Source: Micromonospora cremea (lineage in GTDB: Bacteria; Actinomycetota; Actinomycetes; Mycobacteriales; Micromonosporaceae). Taken from it: DNA of 64,000 nt. Positions 49,719 through 58,300 of the stretch are shown in pieces. The stretch covers positions 4,403,501 through 4,467,500 of the forward strand of contig NZ_FSQT01000002.1 in assembly GCF_900143515.1 (NCBI RefSeq), written 5' to 3'. Below the pieces are notes generated by a model. The model did not search any database and had not been told where the DNA came from. It saw only the letters and a program-made list of their open reading frames with translations. Position 1 is the first letter of the stretch. Every line of letters begins with the position of its first letter. The position numbers and the translations under genes are program-made.

Positions 49719-50345
49719 GTGGGGGTGACGGGGCGCCGGTTCGCGCCGGGCGACGTGGTCGTCCGGCGCGAGATCCTTCTCGGTGAGGTCTGGTTCGGCC
49801 GCCCGACGATCTGCGTCGAGGACTCGCCCGACCTGCTCGCCCTCTACCTCCCGCCGGGGGCCGAGTTCGGCTTCCCAACAAAGGGCGCCTTCCCGTGCGG
49901 GCGGCACCCGTGGGAGGTCGCTGGGCATCGCGCCTAGCAGGGGCACGGCAAGCTGATGCTGCACCGTCCCGGCGAGGCGCACTCGGTCGACGTGTTCTGG
50001 ACGGGGCCGGAGCGCGACTTCGCCGGCTGGTACTTCAACCTCCAGGACCCGGTGCGGCGTACCCCGATCGGGGTGGACACCCTGGACCACGAGCTGGACC
50101 TGTGGTGGGGCGCGGACGCCGACCGGTACGTCTGGAAGGACGTGGAGATGTTCGCGCAGCGCCTCGTCGAGGGGCGCTACCCGGGCATGGCGGACGCCAT
50201 CCGGGGCGAGGGTGACCGGATCGCCGCCCTGCTCGACGTGGGGCAGCGCTGGTGGGACCCGGCCTGGGCGGCGTGGCGGCCCGACCGGTCCTGGTCGGCA
50301 CCCCGGTTGCCCGTCGGTTGGGACGAGGTGCCGCCCGTCCACTGA
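49719..50345 (+). pseudogene. DUF402 protein interrupted by an in-frame TAG
   Basis: Two open segments in the same frame read as one DUF402 protein of about 208 residues: VGVTGRRFAPGDVVVRREIL...HPWEVAGHRA before the stop, and QGHGKLMLHRPGEAHSVDVFW...PVGWDEVPPVH after it. TAG is codon 73 (49935-49937). The TAG stands between GHRA and QGHGKLML, where relatives are expected to have Trp (TGG), a one-base change. The segment after the stop keeps all domain motifs. GTG 49719 is preceded by TAGGAC at 6 nt, like the leaderless HIT promoter. Alternatives are a sequencing error or real readthrough. Confidence 0.8.
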
Positions 50346-50377
50346 GGACGAACGGCACCCGCGCGGGCCGTCAGCGG

Positions 50378-51439
50378 TCAGCCGATGGTCTCCCGCTCCC
50401 GCCAGGCGGCACGCACCGAGGTGCGCCCGTTGGTCCGCAGCAGCGACCCCTCGTAGATCCGTGCCCCGGCGACCACGAAGGCGCCGGCGGTGACCAGCAG
50501 GATGGCCAGCGAGACGAACGGCTCCCAGCCGGCGGCGTCGCCGTTGAACAGCCGCAGCGGCATCGCCGTGGGCGAGGAGAACGGCAGGTAGGACATCAGC
50601 CGCATGGCCGCGGCGTTGTCGTTGAGGAAGATCACCGCGAAGAACGGCAGCATGACGGCGAGCTGGACCGGCGTCGACACAGCCGCGATGTCCTCCTGCC
50701 GGTTGACCAGGGCGCCGGCCGCCGCCCACATCGCGGCCAGCAGCACGAAGCCGAGCAGGAAGAACGGCACGAACCAGCCGATCGCCGGGGCGAGCAGGGT
50801 GAGCAGGCCGCCGCTGTCGCCGATCCGCATACCGGCGACGGCCACGACGGCGATCAACGCGATCTGCCCGAGCGCCAGTATGCCGCCGGCGATCACCTTG
50901 CCGGCCAACAGCGCCCGTACCGGTACGGCGGCGACCAGGATCTCCACGATCCGGGTCTGCTTCTCCTCGGTGACGCTCTGCGCGATCTGCAGGCCGAAGG
51001 TCTGCGAGGTGAGGAAGAAGACGAACGCGAAGACGAACGGCACGAGGAACGCCACCACCGGGTCGACCGCGTCCGGGTCCAGCAGTCGCACGGGCGGGGC
51101 CGTGCTCAGCGCCCGGACCACGTCGTCGGGGGCCTCGTCCATGGCGAGCACCGCCGGACCGGAGACCACCGCGGCGTCCACGTCGCCGTCGCGGACGGCC
51201 TGTTCGGCGGCGCGGTCGTCAGGCACCACGTGGACCTCGAGTCCGGCGGCTCGCAGCGGACTGGCCGCCTCCTGGGTGACCGCGACGCTCTTCGGCCCGC
51301 CGGAGAGCAACGGCGGCAGGATGGTGCCCGCCGCGGCGATCAGCAGGAAGAAGAGCGTGCCGAACAGGAAGGTGCGGTCGCGGAGCTTGACCCGGATCTC
51401 GCGTTCGGCGACCAGCCGGGTGGCCTGGGTGACGTTCAC
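50378..51439 (-). CDS. ABC transporter permease (NatB/ABC-2 type)
   Basis: A 353-residue membrane subunit with one N-terminal helix (TFLFGTLFFLLIAAAGTIL), a large extracytoplasmic domain and five C-terminal helices. Typical ABC-2 segments are QTFGLQIAQSVTEEKQTRIVEILVAAVPVRALLAGKVIAGG. It pairs with the ATPase encoded just upstream (ATGA overlap, 51436-51439). NatAB-type exporters move sodium or drugs/peptides; the substrate is unknown. Confidence 0.92.
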   Translation of the reverse strand: MNVTQATRLVAEREIRVKLRDRTFLFGTLFFLLIAAAGTILPPLLSGGPKSVAVTQEAASPLRAAGLEVHVVPDDRAAEQAVRDGDVDAAVVSGPAVLAMDEAPDDVVRALSTAPPVRLLDPDAVDPVVAFLVPFVFAFVFFLTSQTFGLQIAQSVTEEKQTRIVEILVAAVPVRALLAGKVIAGGILALGQIALIAVVAVAGMRIGDSGGLLTLLAPAIGWFVPFFLLGFVLLAAMWAAAGALVNRQEDIAAVSTPVQLAVMLPFFAVIFLNDNAAAMRLMSYLPFSSPTAMPLRLFNGDAAGWEPFVSLAILLVTAGAFVVAGARIYEGSLLRTNGRTSVRAAWRERETIG

Positions 51440-52329
51440 TGGGTGACCTCTCGGAAGATCTCGGTGAGCGAGGGGCTGACCGGGCGGAAGGCGCGGACCG
51501 GGCCCCGGGCGAGGGCCGCGTGCAGCACGGGCTGTTCGTCGGCGCCGGCCGGTAGGTCGAACACCGCTCGCGCGCCGTCGAGCTCGACCAGGGACACCCC
51601 CGGCTCGTCGCGCACCCAGCCGGCGTCGGTCGCCACCACCAGCTCAAAGCGGGGCACGGTGTACGAGTCGCGCAGTTGCTGCCGGCTGCCGGCGGCCCGG
51701 ATCACCCCGTCGCCGATGATCACCAGGTCGTCGCAGAGCCGCTCCACCACGTCCAGCTGGTGGCTGGAGAAGAGCACCGGCACCCCGGCGGCGGCGCGTT
51801 CCCGCAGCACGGCGACGACGGTGTCCACGGCCAGCGGGTCGAGGCCGGAGAACGGCTCGTCGAGCACCAGCACCTCCGGGTCGTGCACCAGCGCGGCCGC
51901 GATCTGTGCGCGCTGCTGGTTGCCCAGTGACAGCGTCTCCAGCAGGTCGCCGCCGCGCTCGCCCAGCCCGACCCGCTCCAGCAGCGTGTCGGTGGCGCGT
52001 CCGGCGGCGGCGGCGCCCAGGCCGTGCAACCGGCCCAGGTAGGTCACCTGCTCCCGTACGGTCATCTTGGGGTAGAGGCCGCGTTCCTCGGGCATGTAGC
52101 CGAACCGCTGCCGGTCCTGCCGGGTCAGCGTCGCGCCGCCCCAGCTCACCTCGCCGGCGTCCGGGGCGAGCACGCCCAGGATGATCCGCATGGTGGTGGT
52201 CTTGCCGGCGCCGTTGGCGCCCACGAAGCCGGTCATCCGGCCGGCGGTCACCTCGAAGGACACGTTCTTGAGCACTTGCCGGTCGCCGAAGCTGCGGTCG
52301 ACGCCGTCCAGGCGGAGCGTTCTGGTCAC
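51436..52329 (-). CDS. ABC transporter ATP-binding protein (NatA type)
   Basis: A 297-residue ATPase with Walker A GANGAGKTT, Q-loop GYMPEERGLYPKMTV, signature SLGNQQRAQIAAAL (LSGGQ variant), Walker B VLVLDEPFSGLDPL and H-loop SSHQLDVVE. The roughly 60-residue C-terminal tail after the ATPase core is normal for NatA-type exporters. Upstream on the same strand is a NarL-type two-component pair that may control it; the gap to the regulator stop is 82 bp. Confidence 0.94.
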   Translation of the reverse strand: MTRTLRLDGVDRSFGDRQVLKNVSFEVTAGRMTGFVGANGAGKTTTMRIILGVLAPDAGEVSWGGATLTRQDRQRFGYMPEERGLYPKMTVREQVTYLGRLHGLGAAAAGRATDTLLERVGLGERGGDLLETLSLGNQQRAQIAAALVHDPEVLVLDEPFSGLDPLAVDTVVAVLRERAAAGVPVLFSSHQLDVVERLCDDLVIIGDGVIRAAGSRQQLRDSYTVPRFELVVATDAGWVRDEPGVSLVELDGARAVFDLPAGADEQPVLHAALARGPVRAFRPVSPSLTEIFREVTQ

Positions 52330-52411
52330 GGACCCACGCTAGATCGAATACGTCGGTCCGCCGTCCGCCCGGCGGCTGAGCCGGCGGGTCCACCGCGCGA
52401 CGGAGGCCGGT

Positions 52412-53131
52412 TCAGCCGCCGGGGCGGACCACCCCGTTCTCGTACGCGAAGACGACCGCCTGCACCCGGTCGCGCAGACCGAGTTTGGCCAGCACCCGGC
52501 TCACGTGTGTCTTCACCGTCGCCTCGCCCAGGTGCATCGCCGCCGCGATTTCCGCGTTGCTCGCACCGGCGGCGAGCAGCACGAGCGCCTCCCGTTCGCG
52601 CGGGGTCAGCTCGCCCAGGGCGGCGTCGGCGTCCGGCCCACTGCGGGCGGCGCCCGTCGGATCGCCCGGGCGGGCGAAGGTGGAGATCACCCGGCGGGTG
52701 ATCTCCGGAGCGAGCAGGCCGTCGCCCCGGGCCAGCACCCGGATCGCCTCGACCAGCTCCTCCGGGGTGCCGTTCTTGAGCAGGAAGCCGCTGGCACCGG
52801 CCCGCAGCGCGGCGAACAGGTAGTCGTCGCGGTCGAAGGTGGTGAGGATCAGCACCGCGGGCGCCCCGGGCCCCTCGCCGGTGATCAGCCGGGTGGCCTC
52901 CAGCCCGTCCATTCCGGGCATTTCCACATCCATCAGCACCACGTCGGGCTGGGTGACCCGTGCCATGGTGACGGCGCGTGCGCCGTCCGCGGCCTCGCCC
53001 ACCACCTCGATGTCGTCCTCCACCTCGAGGATGACCCGGAAGCCGGTGCGGACGAGGTGCTGGTCATCGGCGAGCAGCACCCGGACCCGCTCCTGGGCGC
53101 CTGGCGTGCCGTTGGTCGGCGAGGCGGTCAC
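52412..53131 (-). CDS. NarL/LuxR-family response regulator
   Basis: A 239-residue regulator. Receiver domain: DDQHLVRTGF, phospho-acceptor Asp in VLMDVEMPGMDG and Lys in FLLKNGTPEELVEAI. A Gly/Pro/Ala-rich linker leads to a C-terminal LuxR helix-turn-helix: LTPREREALVLLAAGASNAEIAAAMHLGEATVKTHVSRVLAKLGLRDR. GTG at 53131 overlaps the histidine-kinase stop (GTGA), so the pair is coupled. It probably regulates the adjacent NatAB exporter; that is inferred from position only. Confidence 0.93.
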   Translation of the reverse strand: MTASPTNGTPGAQERVRVLLADDQHLVRTGFRVILEVEDDIEVVGEAADGARAVTMARVTQPDVVLMDVEMPGMDGLEATRLITGEGPGAPAVLILTTFDRDDYLFAALRAGASGFLLKNGTPEELVEAIRVLARGDGLLAPEITRRVISTFARPGDPTGAARSGPDADAALGELTPREREALVLLAAGASNAEIAAAMHLGEATVKTHVSRVLAKLGLRDRVQAVVFAYENGVVRPGG

Positions 53132-54453
53132 GCCGGCACCCCCACGCCGGCCGACGCGGTCTCGCCCGCCGTCGCCGTCGCCGTCGCGGTCACCGGTGGC
53201 AGCGGCAGTCGGGCGCGGACCCGCCAGCCGCCACCGGGGCGGGGGCCGGCCTCCAGGACGCCGTCCTGGGCGGCGACCCGCTCCCGCATGCCGATCAGGC
53301 CGAGCCCTTCGGCGCCGGGCCGACCGCCGGTCCGTCCGTTGTCGCTCACGTCCAACTCCACCTCCCGTGCCAGGTAGCGGATCCGCACGTCCAGCAGATC
53401 GGCCTCGGCGTGCTTCAGTGTGTTGGTCACCGCCTCCTGCACCACCCGGTACGCCGTCTGGGACACCGACGCGGGTAGCGGGACGGGGGCGCCGTACACC
53501 CCGACGGTGGCCGCGAGCCCGGCGGAGCGGGCCCGCTCGACCAGTTCATCGATCCGGTCGACGGTACCGGTCGCCGCCGGTGGGGCCTCGGCGTCGCTGC
53601 CCGGGGCGCGCAGCACACCCAGCATCCGGCGCAGCTCGTCGACGGCGGTGCGGGCGGTCTGCTCGATGGCGGTTAGCGCCGCGCGGGCCTTGCCCGGGTC
53701 CCGGTCCCACACCCGACGGCAGGCGGACGCCTGCACCCCCATCACCGACACGTGGTGGGCGACCACGTCGTGCAGCTCCCGGGCGATCCGCACCCGTTCG
53801 CCGAGCACCGCCCGTTCCCGGGCCTCGGCCTGCGACCGGCGCAGCTCCTCGGCCTGGGCGCGCAGCTCGTGCTCGCGCCGCGCGGCCACCCAGGAGGTCT
53901 CCCCGAAGAAGTACGCGAAGCCGAAGAACAGCCCGTTGACCAGCACCCCGCTGACCATCGCGGCGAGCACCGGCGGGACCGGCCCCACCGCGTCGGCGAA
54001 GGCGCCGGGCGGGATGTGGTCCACGCTCACCGTGTAGTAGACGCCCAGCCAGGCGAACATCGTGGCGATGACGCCGATCCGCAGCCTCCGGGCCAGCCGC
54101 CGGTCCGGCCCCCACGCGCCGACGGCGTAGAGGGCGCCGAACAGTGCCCACGCGGAGAGCTGGGTCTCCGGGGCCGACCGGGCCTGCGCGGCGATGAACG
54201 CCACCGCGACGATCAGGAGGGTGGTGGCCGGCCAGCGCCGCCGCCAGACCAGCGGCAGGGTCACCGCGACGGTCCAGAACAGCTGCTCCGGCCCGGACGG
54301 CGGCGGGCCCAGCAGGAACGCCCCGGCGCTGCGGGCCAGGGTGAGGCTGACCAGCGCCAGCAGGGTCACCCCCAGCCCGATCCACAGGTCGATTCGGCGT
54401 TGCTCCGGTGTCGGACCCGGGCGGCGCCATTCGTCACGCTGTGCCACGGTCAT
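53128..54453 (-). CDS. Sensor histidine kinase (HisKA_3 / NarL-pair type)
   Basis: A 441-residue kinase with several N-terminal transmembrane helices (about six between residues 25 and 180), a coiled segment (REHELRAQAEELRRSQAEARERAVL), and HisKA_3. The acceptor His is in RIARELHDVVAHHVSVM. The HATPase domain has QEAVTNTLKHAEADLLDVRI, DVSDNGRTGGR and GLGLIGMRERV. ATG at 54453. It is coupled to the NarL regulator. Confidence 0.92.
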   Translation of the reverse strand: MTVAQRDEWRRPGPTPEQRRIDLWIGLGVTLLALVSLTLARSAGAFLLGPPPSGPEQLFWTVAVTLPLVWRRRWPATTLLIVAVAFIAAQARSAPETQLSAWALFGALYAVGAWGPDRRLARRLRIGVIATMFAWLGVYYTVSVDHIPPGAFADAVGPVPPVLAAMVSGVLVNGLFFGFAYFFGETSWVAARREHELRAQAEELRRSQAEARERAVLGERVRIARELHDVVAHHVSVMGVQASACRRVWDRDPGKARAALTAIEQTARTAVDELRRMLGVLRAPGSDAEAPPAATGTVDRIDELVERARSAGLAATVGVYGAPVPLPASVSQTAYRVVQEAVTNTLKHAEADLLDVRIRYLAREVELDVSDNGRTGGRPGAEGLGLIGMRERVAAQDGVLEAGPRPGGGWRVRARLPLPPVTATATATAGETASAGVGVPA

Positions 54454-54584
54454 CCCGGAACGATGCCACGTCGGCCACGTCGGCCGCCACGGCCTTTCGC
54501 CGGGCCGTACGGCGGTGACCTGGTGTGGCGGACGGGCGGCGGCCCGGCGCGGGGTCCGCGCCGGGCCGCCTGGTCGACTGCTGT

Positions 54585-55532
54585 TCATGCGGTCTGGCGG
54601 CGGGTCTTCATGGCGGTGTCGATCAGGTCCCAGACCAGGACCACGGCCGCGCCCAGTGCGATGAGGGCGCCGAGGGTGTTCCGGTTGTCCCCGTCCGCCA
54701 GCCAGCTCAGCCGCTCGCCGAGGGCCGGGTTGAGCAGCCGGTCGGTGAGCGCCAACCACACCACCGGCACCGCGAACGCCACGTTGAGCAGGGCCTTCAC
54801 CGCGAAGAGCGGCCAGCTCCAGCGCCCGATCCGGTACTTGACGATCTCGAACACCACGCTGCCCAGCAGCACCGCGATCAGCGCCGGCAGCCAGAACGAC
54901 CAGAGCGCCGGGTCGAGGATCGGGAGGTTGTCACCGGCGTCGTCCTCGACCCAGGACTTGTAGTGCTGGAAGGGCAGGTAGCCGATGGTCAGCACCAGCA
55001 TGGCCACCGACGCGATGGTGTCGGCGAGGGAGATGTCTCGGTGCACCGGCGCGTCGGGCAGCTGGTCGACGGTCCAGTCGGGCAGGTCCATGGTGGGTTG
55101 GAACCGCTCGATGAGGGCGAAGGTCAGGGTGAGCCAGAACGCGACCTGCACGGCCACCTGGATGGCGGTGGCGATGCCGGTCCCGATCGCCCCGAAACCC
55201 TTGCCGTCCGCCGCGTCGATGACCGCGACCACCGTGCCGACGATCGCCGGGATGAAGCTGAGCAGCAGCTTCAGCAGCCGCAGCCAGACCAGGTAGTAGG
55301 CCGGGCCGATGAGCTGCAGCCGGCGGTCGGCGTACCGGGCGGCCAGCAGGTCAGGGTTGCCCAGCTCGGTGAGCACCTCGCGCTCGGCGGTGGTCGTGTC
55401 CTGGCCGCTGCCGGTCCGGTCCTCGATCATGTCCTCGATGGAGGCGCGCAGCTCGGTGGCGATCTCGTCCCGGCGCTGGGTGGGCACCGAGCGCAGGGTG
55501 GCGGCGAGGTAGCGGTCGGTCAGGGTGTTCAT
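54585..55532 (-). CDS. Membrane protein with permease-prefix domain, partner of PadR
   Basis: A 315-residue protein. The N-terminal soluble 'permease prefix' domain (MNTLTDRYLAATLRSVPTQRRDEIATELRASIEDMIEDR) is followed by eight or so hydrophobic segments. No transport motif is recognised. The gene overlaps padR by ATGA (55529-55532), the common PadR-plus-membrane-protein arrangement in actinobacteria, so it is likely the regulated target. Function is unknown. Confidence 0.85.
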   Translation of the reverse strand: MNTLTDRYLAATLRSVPTQRRDEIATELRASIEDMIEDRTGSGQDTTTAEREVLTELGNPDLLAARYADRRLQLIGPAYYLVWLRLLKLLLSFIPAIVGTVVAVIDAADGKGFGAIGTGIATAIQVAVQVAFWLTLTFALIERFQPTMDLPDWTVDQLPDAPVHRDISLADTIASVAMLVLTIGYLPFQHYKSWVEDDAGDNLPILDPALWSFWLPALIAVLLGSVVFEIVKYRIGRWSWPLFAVKALLNVAFAVPVVWLALTDRLLNPALGERLSWLADGDNRNTLGALIALGAAVVLVWDLIDTAMKTRRQTA

Positions 55533-55870
55533 CGGTCCACTCCTTGGATCAGCCCGGTGATGGAGGTCTGCACGGCGGCGAGGTCGTCGAGGAGCCGGTT
55601 CAGCATCGACTCGCCCTCGTCGCTGGTCCGGTAGAACTTGCGCGGCCGGCTCTCCTCGGTGTTCCACTCGCTGGTCAGCAGGCCCTGGTCCTCCAGCCGG
55701 CGCAGCAGTGGGTAGAGCGTGTTGGCGTCCACCGGGAAGCCGTGGTCGGTGAGCCGTTGCAGCAGTGCGTAGCCGTAGTCCGGTCGGCGCAACGCGACCA
55801 GGCTGGCCACCACGACGGTGCCTCGACGCAGCTCCTGTAGGTGCGTCCGTAGAACGTCCTCGCTAACCAT
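55529..55870 (-). CDS. PadR family transcriptional regulator
   Basis: A 113-residue winged-helix repressor. The HTH core is RRGTVVVASLVALRRPDYGYALLQRLTDHGFPVDANTLYPLLRRLEDQGLLTSEW, typical of PadR-s1. The C-terminal dimerization helix is SMLNRLLDDLAAVQTSITGLIQ. ATG at 55870 begins at the edge of a 26-bp dyad (55870-55895) that overlaps its own promoter, indicating autoregulation. It heads the operon with the permease-prefix protein. Confidence 0.93.
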   Translation of the reverse strand: MVSEDVLRTHLQELRRGTVVVASLVALRRPDYGYALLQRLTDHGFPVDANTLYPLLRRLEDQGLLTSEWNTEESRPRKFYRTSDEGESMLNRLLDDLAAVQTSITGLIQGVDR

Positions 55871-55895
55871 GTGTCACACCATACTGTGTGGCACA
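55870..55895. promoter_or_regulatory. PadR operator overlapping the padR promoter
   Basis: TGTGTCACAC-catact-GTGTGGCACA is a 10-bp inverted repeat with one mismatch. On the minus strand TATGGT is a possible -10 and TCGACA, 18 nt upstream, a possible -35. The dyad covers the -10 box and the start region, so binding would block transcription. Confidence 0.65.
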
Positions 55896-56007
55896 CACTG
55901 TTGTCGAGTTCAATATCATTGTGCCTGCCTATGCCGGTTCGCGGCGGGCCGACACGTGGTTGCGGGACGCCCGGCGAGCACCGGACGCCCCGCGGTACGG
56001 ACGCGAA

Positions 56008-56628
56008 TCAGCAGGATCCGCCCTGGCGGAAGTTCCGCTCGACGAAGGTGGCCGGCCCGACCTGGAAGTAGCCCACGCCGGGGCGGATCGGGTGCCCGCT
56101 GAACAGCTCTACCCGCGATCCGACGCGCACCAGGTACGCCTCGGCGTCCCCCGCGTCGTTGCGGATCAGCGAGCCCCGCCGGCCGTAGATCTCCTCCAGT
56201 TCGGCGAACGACATGCCGACCGTGGCCCCCGCGGGGGACCGGGGCGGCGCGGTGGCCGTACCGACCTCCACCAGCCGCCCGTCGCGGAAGGCCAGCAGGA
56301 TCACGCCGGCCCAGGAACCGGTGGCGCCGGCGTGCACCACCCCGGCGCATCCCGGCGCGACCCAGTCGATGCGCCCGGCCGCGGTGAGCGTCGCCAGGCT
56401 GGCCCCGATCCGGTACGCACCGGCGCCGCGGACGCTGAGCAGCCGCGGGTGGCTGTGCCCACCGTCCGGCCCGACGGTTGCGGAGGTGACGAGTGACGTG
56501 CCGTGCGCCGGGCCGGACACGGTGCCGCCGGCCAGGGGTGCCGCCGCTGCCGGGCCGGCGACGGTCACCGGAACCAGCGTGCTGAGCGCCAGCGCGCCGG
56601 TGGCGATGAGGATCGAGGGATGGTTCAT
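56008..56628 (-). CDS. Secreted protein of unknown function
   Basis: A 206-residue exported protein: signal peptide at about 1-29 (MNHPSILIATGALALSTLVPVTVAGPAAAA), then a beta-rich domain with SPAGATVGMSFAELEEIYGRRGSLIRNDAGDAEAYLVRVGSRVELFSG and GYFQVGPATFVERNF. Two cysteines (in APGCAGVV and at the last residue) could form a disulfide. I recognise no enzyme motif. AAGGAGCGAACC precedes ATG 56628. It is divergent from the kinase pseudogene at 56763. Confidence 0.8.
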   Translation of the reverse strand: MNHPSILIATGALALSTLVPVTVAGPAAAAPLAGGTVSGPAHGTSLVTSATVGPDGGHSHPRLLSVRGAGAYRIGASLATLTAAGRIDWVAPGCAGVVHAGATGSWAGVILLAFRDGRLVEVGTATAPPRSPAGATVGMSFAELEEIYGRRGSLIRNDAGDAEAYLVRVGSRVELFSGHPIRPGVGYFQVGPATFVERNFRQGGSC

Positions 56629-56762
56629 GGTTCGCTCCTTGGGTGGTGGGTCTCCTGCCCTGTTAGTCACCGCGTCGGGGCCGGCGGTTCGTCGGGTTTC
56701 CGACCGGCCCGGTCTACTGTGAAGTGAGACGCCAACCGACGGCGCTGGCCGGGGGTGACGCG

Positions 56763-58164
56763 GTGACGGCTCCACTGCGGATCGGGCCCTACACCATCGA
56801 GCGGCTGCTGGGCGTCGGGTCGTTCGCGACGGTCTGGCTGGGCTACGACCGGGCGCTCGACGCGCACGTGGCGATCAAGGTGCTGGCCGAGAACTGGAGC
56901 CACGACCTGCGGGTCCGGGAACGCTTCCGCGACGAGGCCCGATTGCTGCGCCGGCTGGAGCACGAGCGGCTGGTCCGGGTGCACGCCGTCGGTGAGTTGC
57001 CCGACGGCCGGCCGTACGCGGTGCTGGCCTGGGCGGACGGGGGAAGTTTGCGGGACCGCCTGGCCGCCGGACCGATCCCCGGGCCGACGGCGCTGCGGCT
57101 GCTCGGCGAGATCTGCGCCGGCGTCGCCGTGCTGCACCGGCACGGCGTCGTGCACCGCGACCTCACCCCGGGCAACATCCTGTTCCGCTCCACCGACGTG
57201 GCTGGCACCGGCGCCGAACAGGTGCTGATCGCCGACCTCGGCCTCGCCAAGGCGCTCGCCGCCGCCTCCGGGCTGACCGCCCGCGCGGGCACACCCGGCT
57301 ACATGGCGCCGGAGCAGGACGACCCGGGCGCGGTGATCGACACCCGCGCCGACGTGTACGGGCTCGGCCGGCTCGGGATCCGCCTGCTGTCCGCCGACCC
57401 CGCTGAGCGCCGCCGGCCCCGACCCGGCACGCCGGGCCGCCCCGATCCGGTTGCGGGAAGGCGTGCCGTCGGCGGTCGCCGCGGTGCTCACCCGGGCCAC
57501 CGCGCACCACCCGGCCGGCCGCTACCCGGACGCGGCGGCCCTGCACGCCGCGCTGGCCGGAGCGGCCCGCCCCGCGCGGCAGCCGCCATCACCCCGATCG
57601 GCGGCCCGCCGCCCGTACCGGTTGCGGCTGGCCGGGGCGGCCGCCGTGGCCGTCGCCGCAGTGGGTGGGGCGGGCGCCGAGGCCGGTGGCAACGGCTCCG
57701 GGCGGCCGGCCGGCGGGACGTACACCACCGGGCCGCTGACCGTGGCGTTGCCGGCCGGCTGGTCGGCCACGGGGGCGAGCTGGGCCGGTCAGTACGGTGC
57801 CGACGGCGACGCGGAACCGGCGCTGGTGATGTCGCCGCAACCCCGCCGCTGGGCCGCCGACCCCCGGCTGCCCGGCGCCTTCGTCGGCCTCTCCGCCGCC
57901 ACGGCGGCCCGCACCACGCCGGCCGGGTTCCTGGCCGAGCGTACGCACGGGGACTGCACGTCTGCGCCGGCCCGCGCCACGCGGCAGGCGGGCGTCGAGT
58001 GGACCGTGGTGGGGTACCGCTGCGACCGGGCCCGGCCGCAGATCGTCGAGTCGGCCGGGCTGCATCGCGGCCGCAACGCTCTGGTGTACGTGCAGATCGT
58101 TCCGCCGGTCGACGGTGGACCCGAGTTCGTGGACACCCTGCTCGCGGGGGTGCGGGTGCGGTAG
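56763..58164 (+). pseudogene. Ser/Thr protein kinase with C-terminal domain, broken by a +1 frameshift
   Basis: The N-terminal part is a Hanks kinase: LGVGSFATVWLG, VAIKVL (Lys), FRDEARLLRRL (Glu), HRDLTPGNIL (catalytic loop), ADLGLAK (DLG for DFG) and GTPGYMAPEQ. After SADP the frame leads to unrelated Arg/Pro sequence. The +1 frame carries the family-like continuation PLSAAGPDPARRAAPIRLREGVPSAV, a transmembrane helix and an extracellular beta-domain to the stop at 58164. The span is 1402 nt, one more than a multiple of three. The extra base lies most simply in the CCCC run at 57398-57401. A sequencing error or authentic inactivation are both possible. GTG at 56763. Confidence 0.8.
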
Positions 58165-58300
58165 CGGGCGGTCGCGGTGCGGGCGAACGCGCCCGATGGC
58201 GGTCCCTCGGGTGTGAAGCTGTCACCGTGGCGGCGGAGGGGTATCAGGACGTGCTCGCGGCGCCGCCTGCCGGTGGCCGTGGCGTCGGGAGGCCGGGCGG

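Noticed and set aside
49935..49937. TAG as a pyrrolysine or programmed recoding site
   Set aside because: No pyl genes or recoding structure are visible, and the position fits a simple Trp-to-amber mutation.
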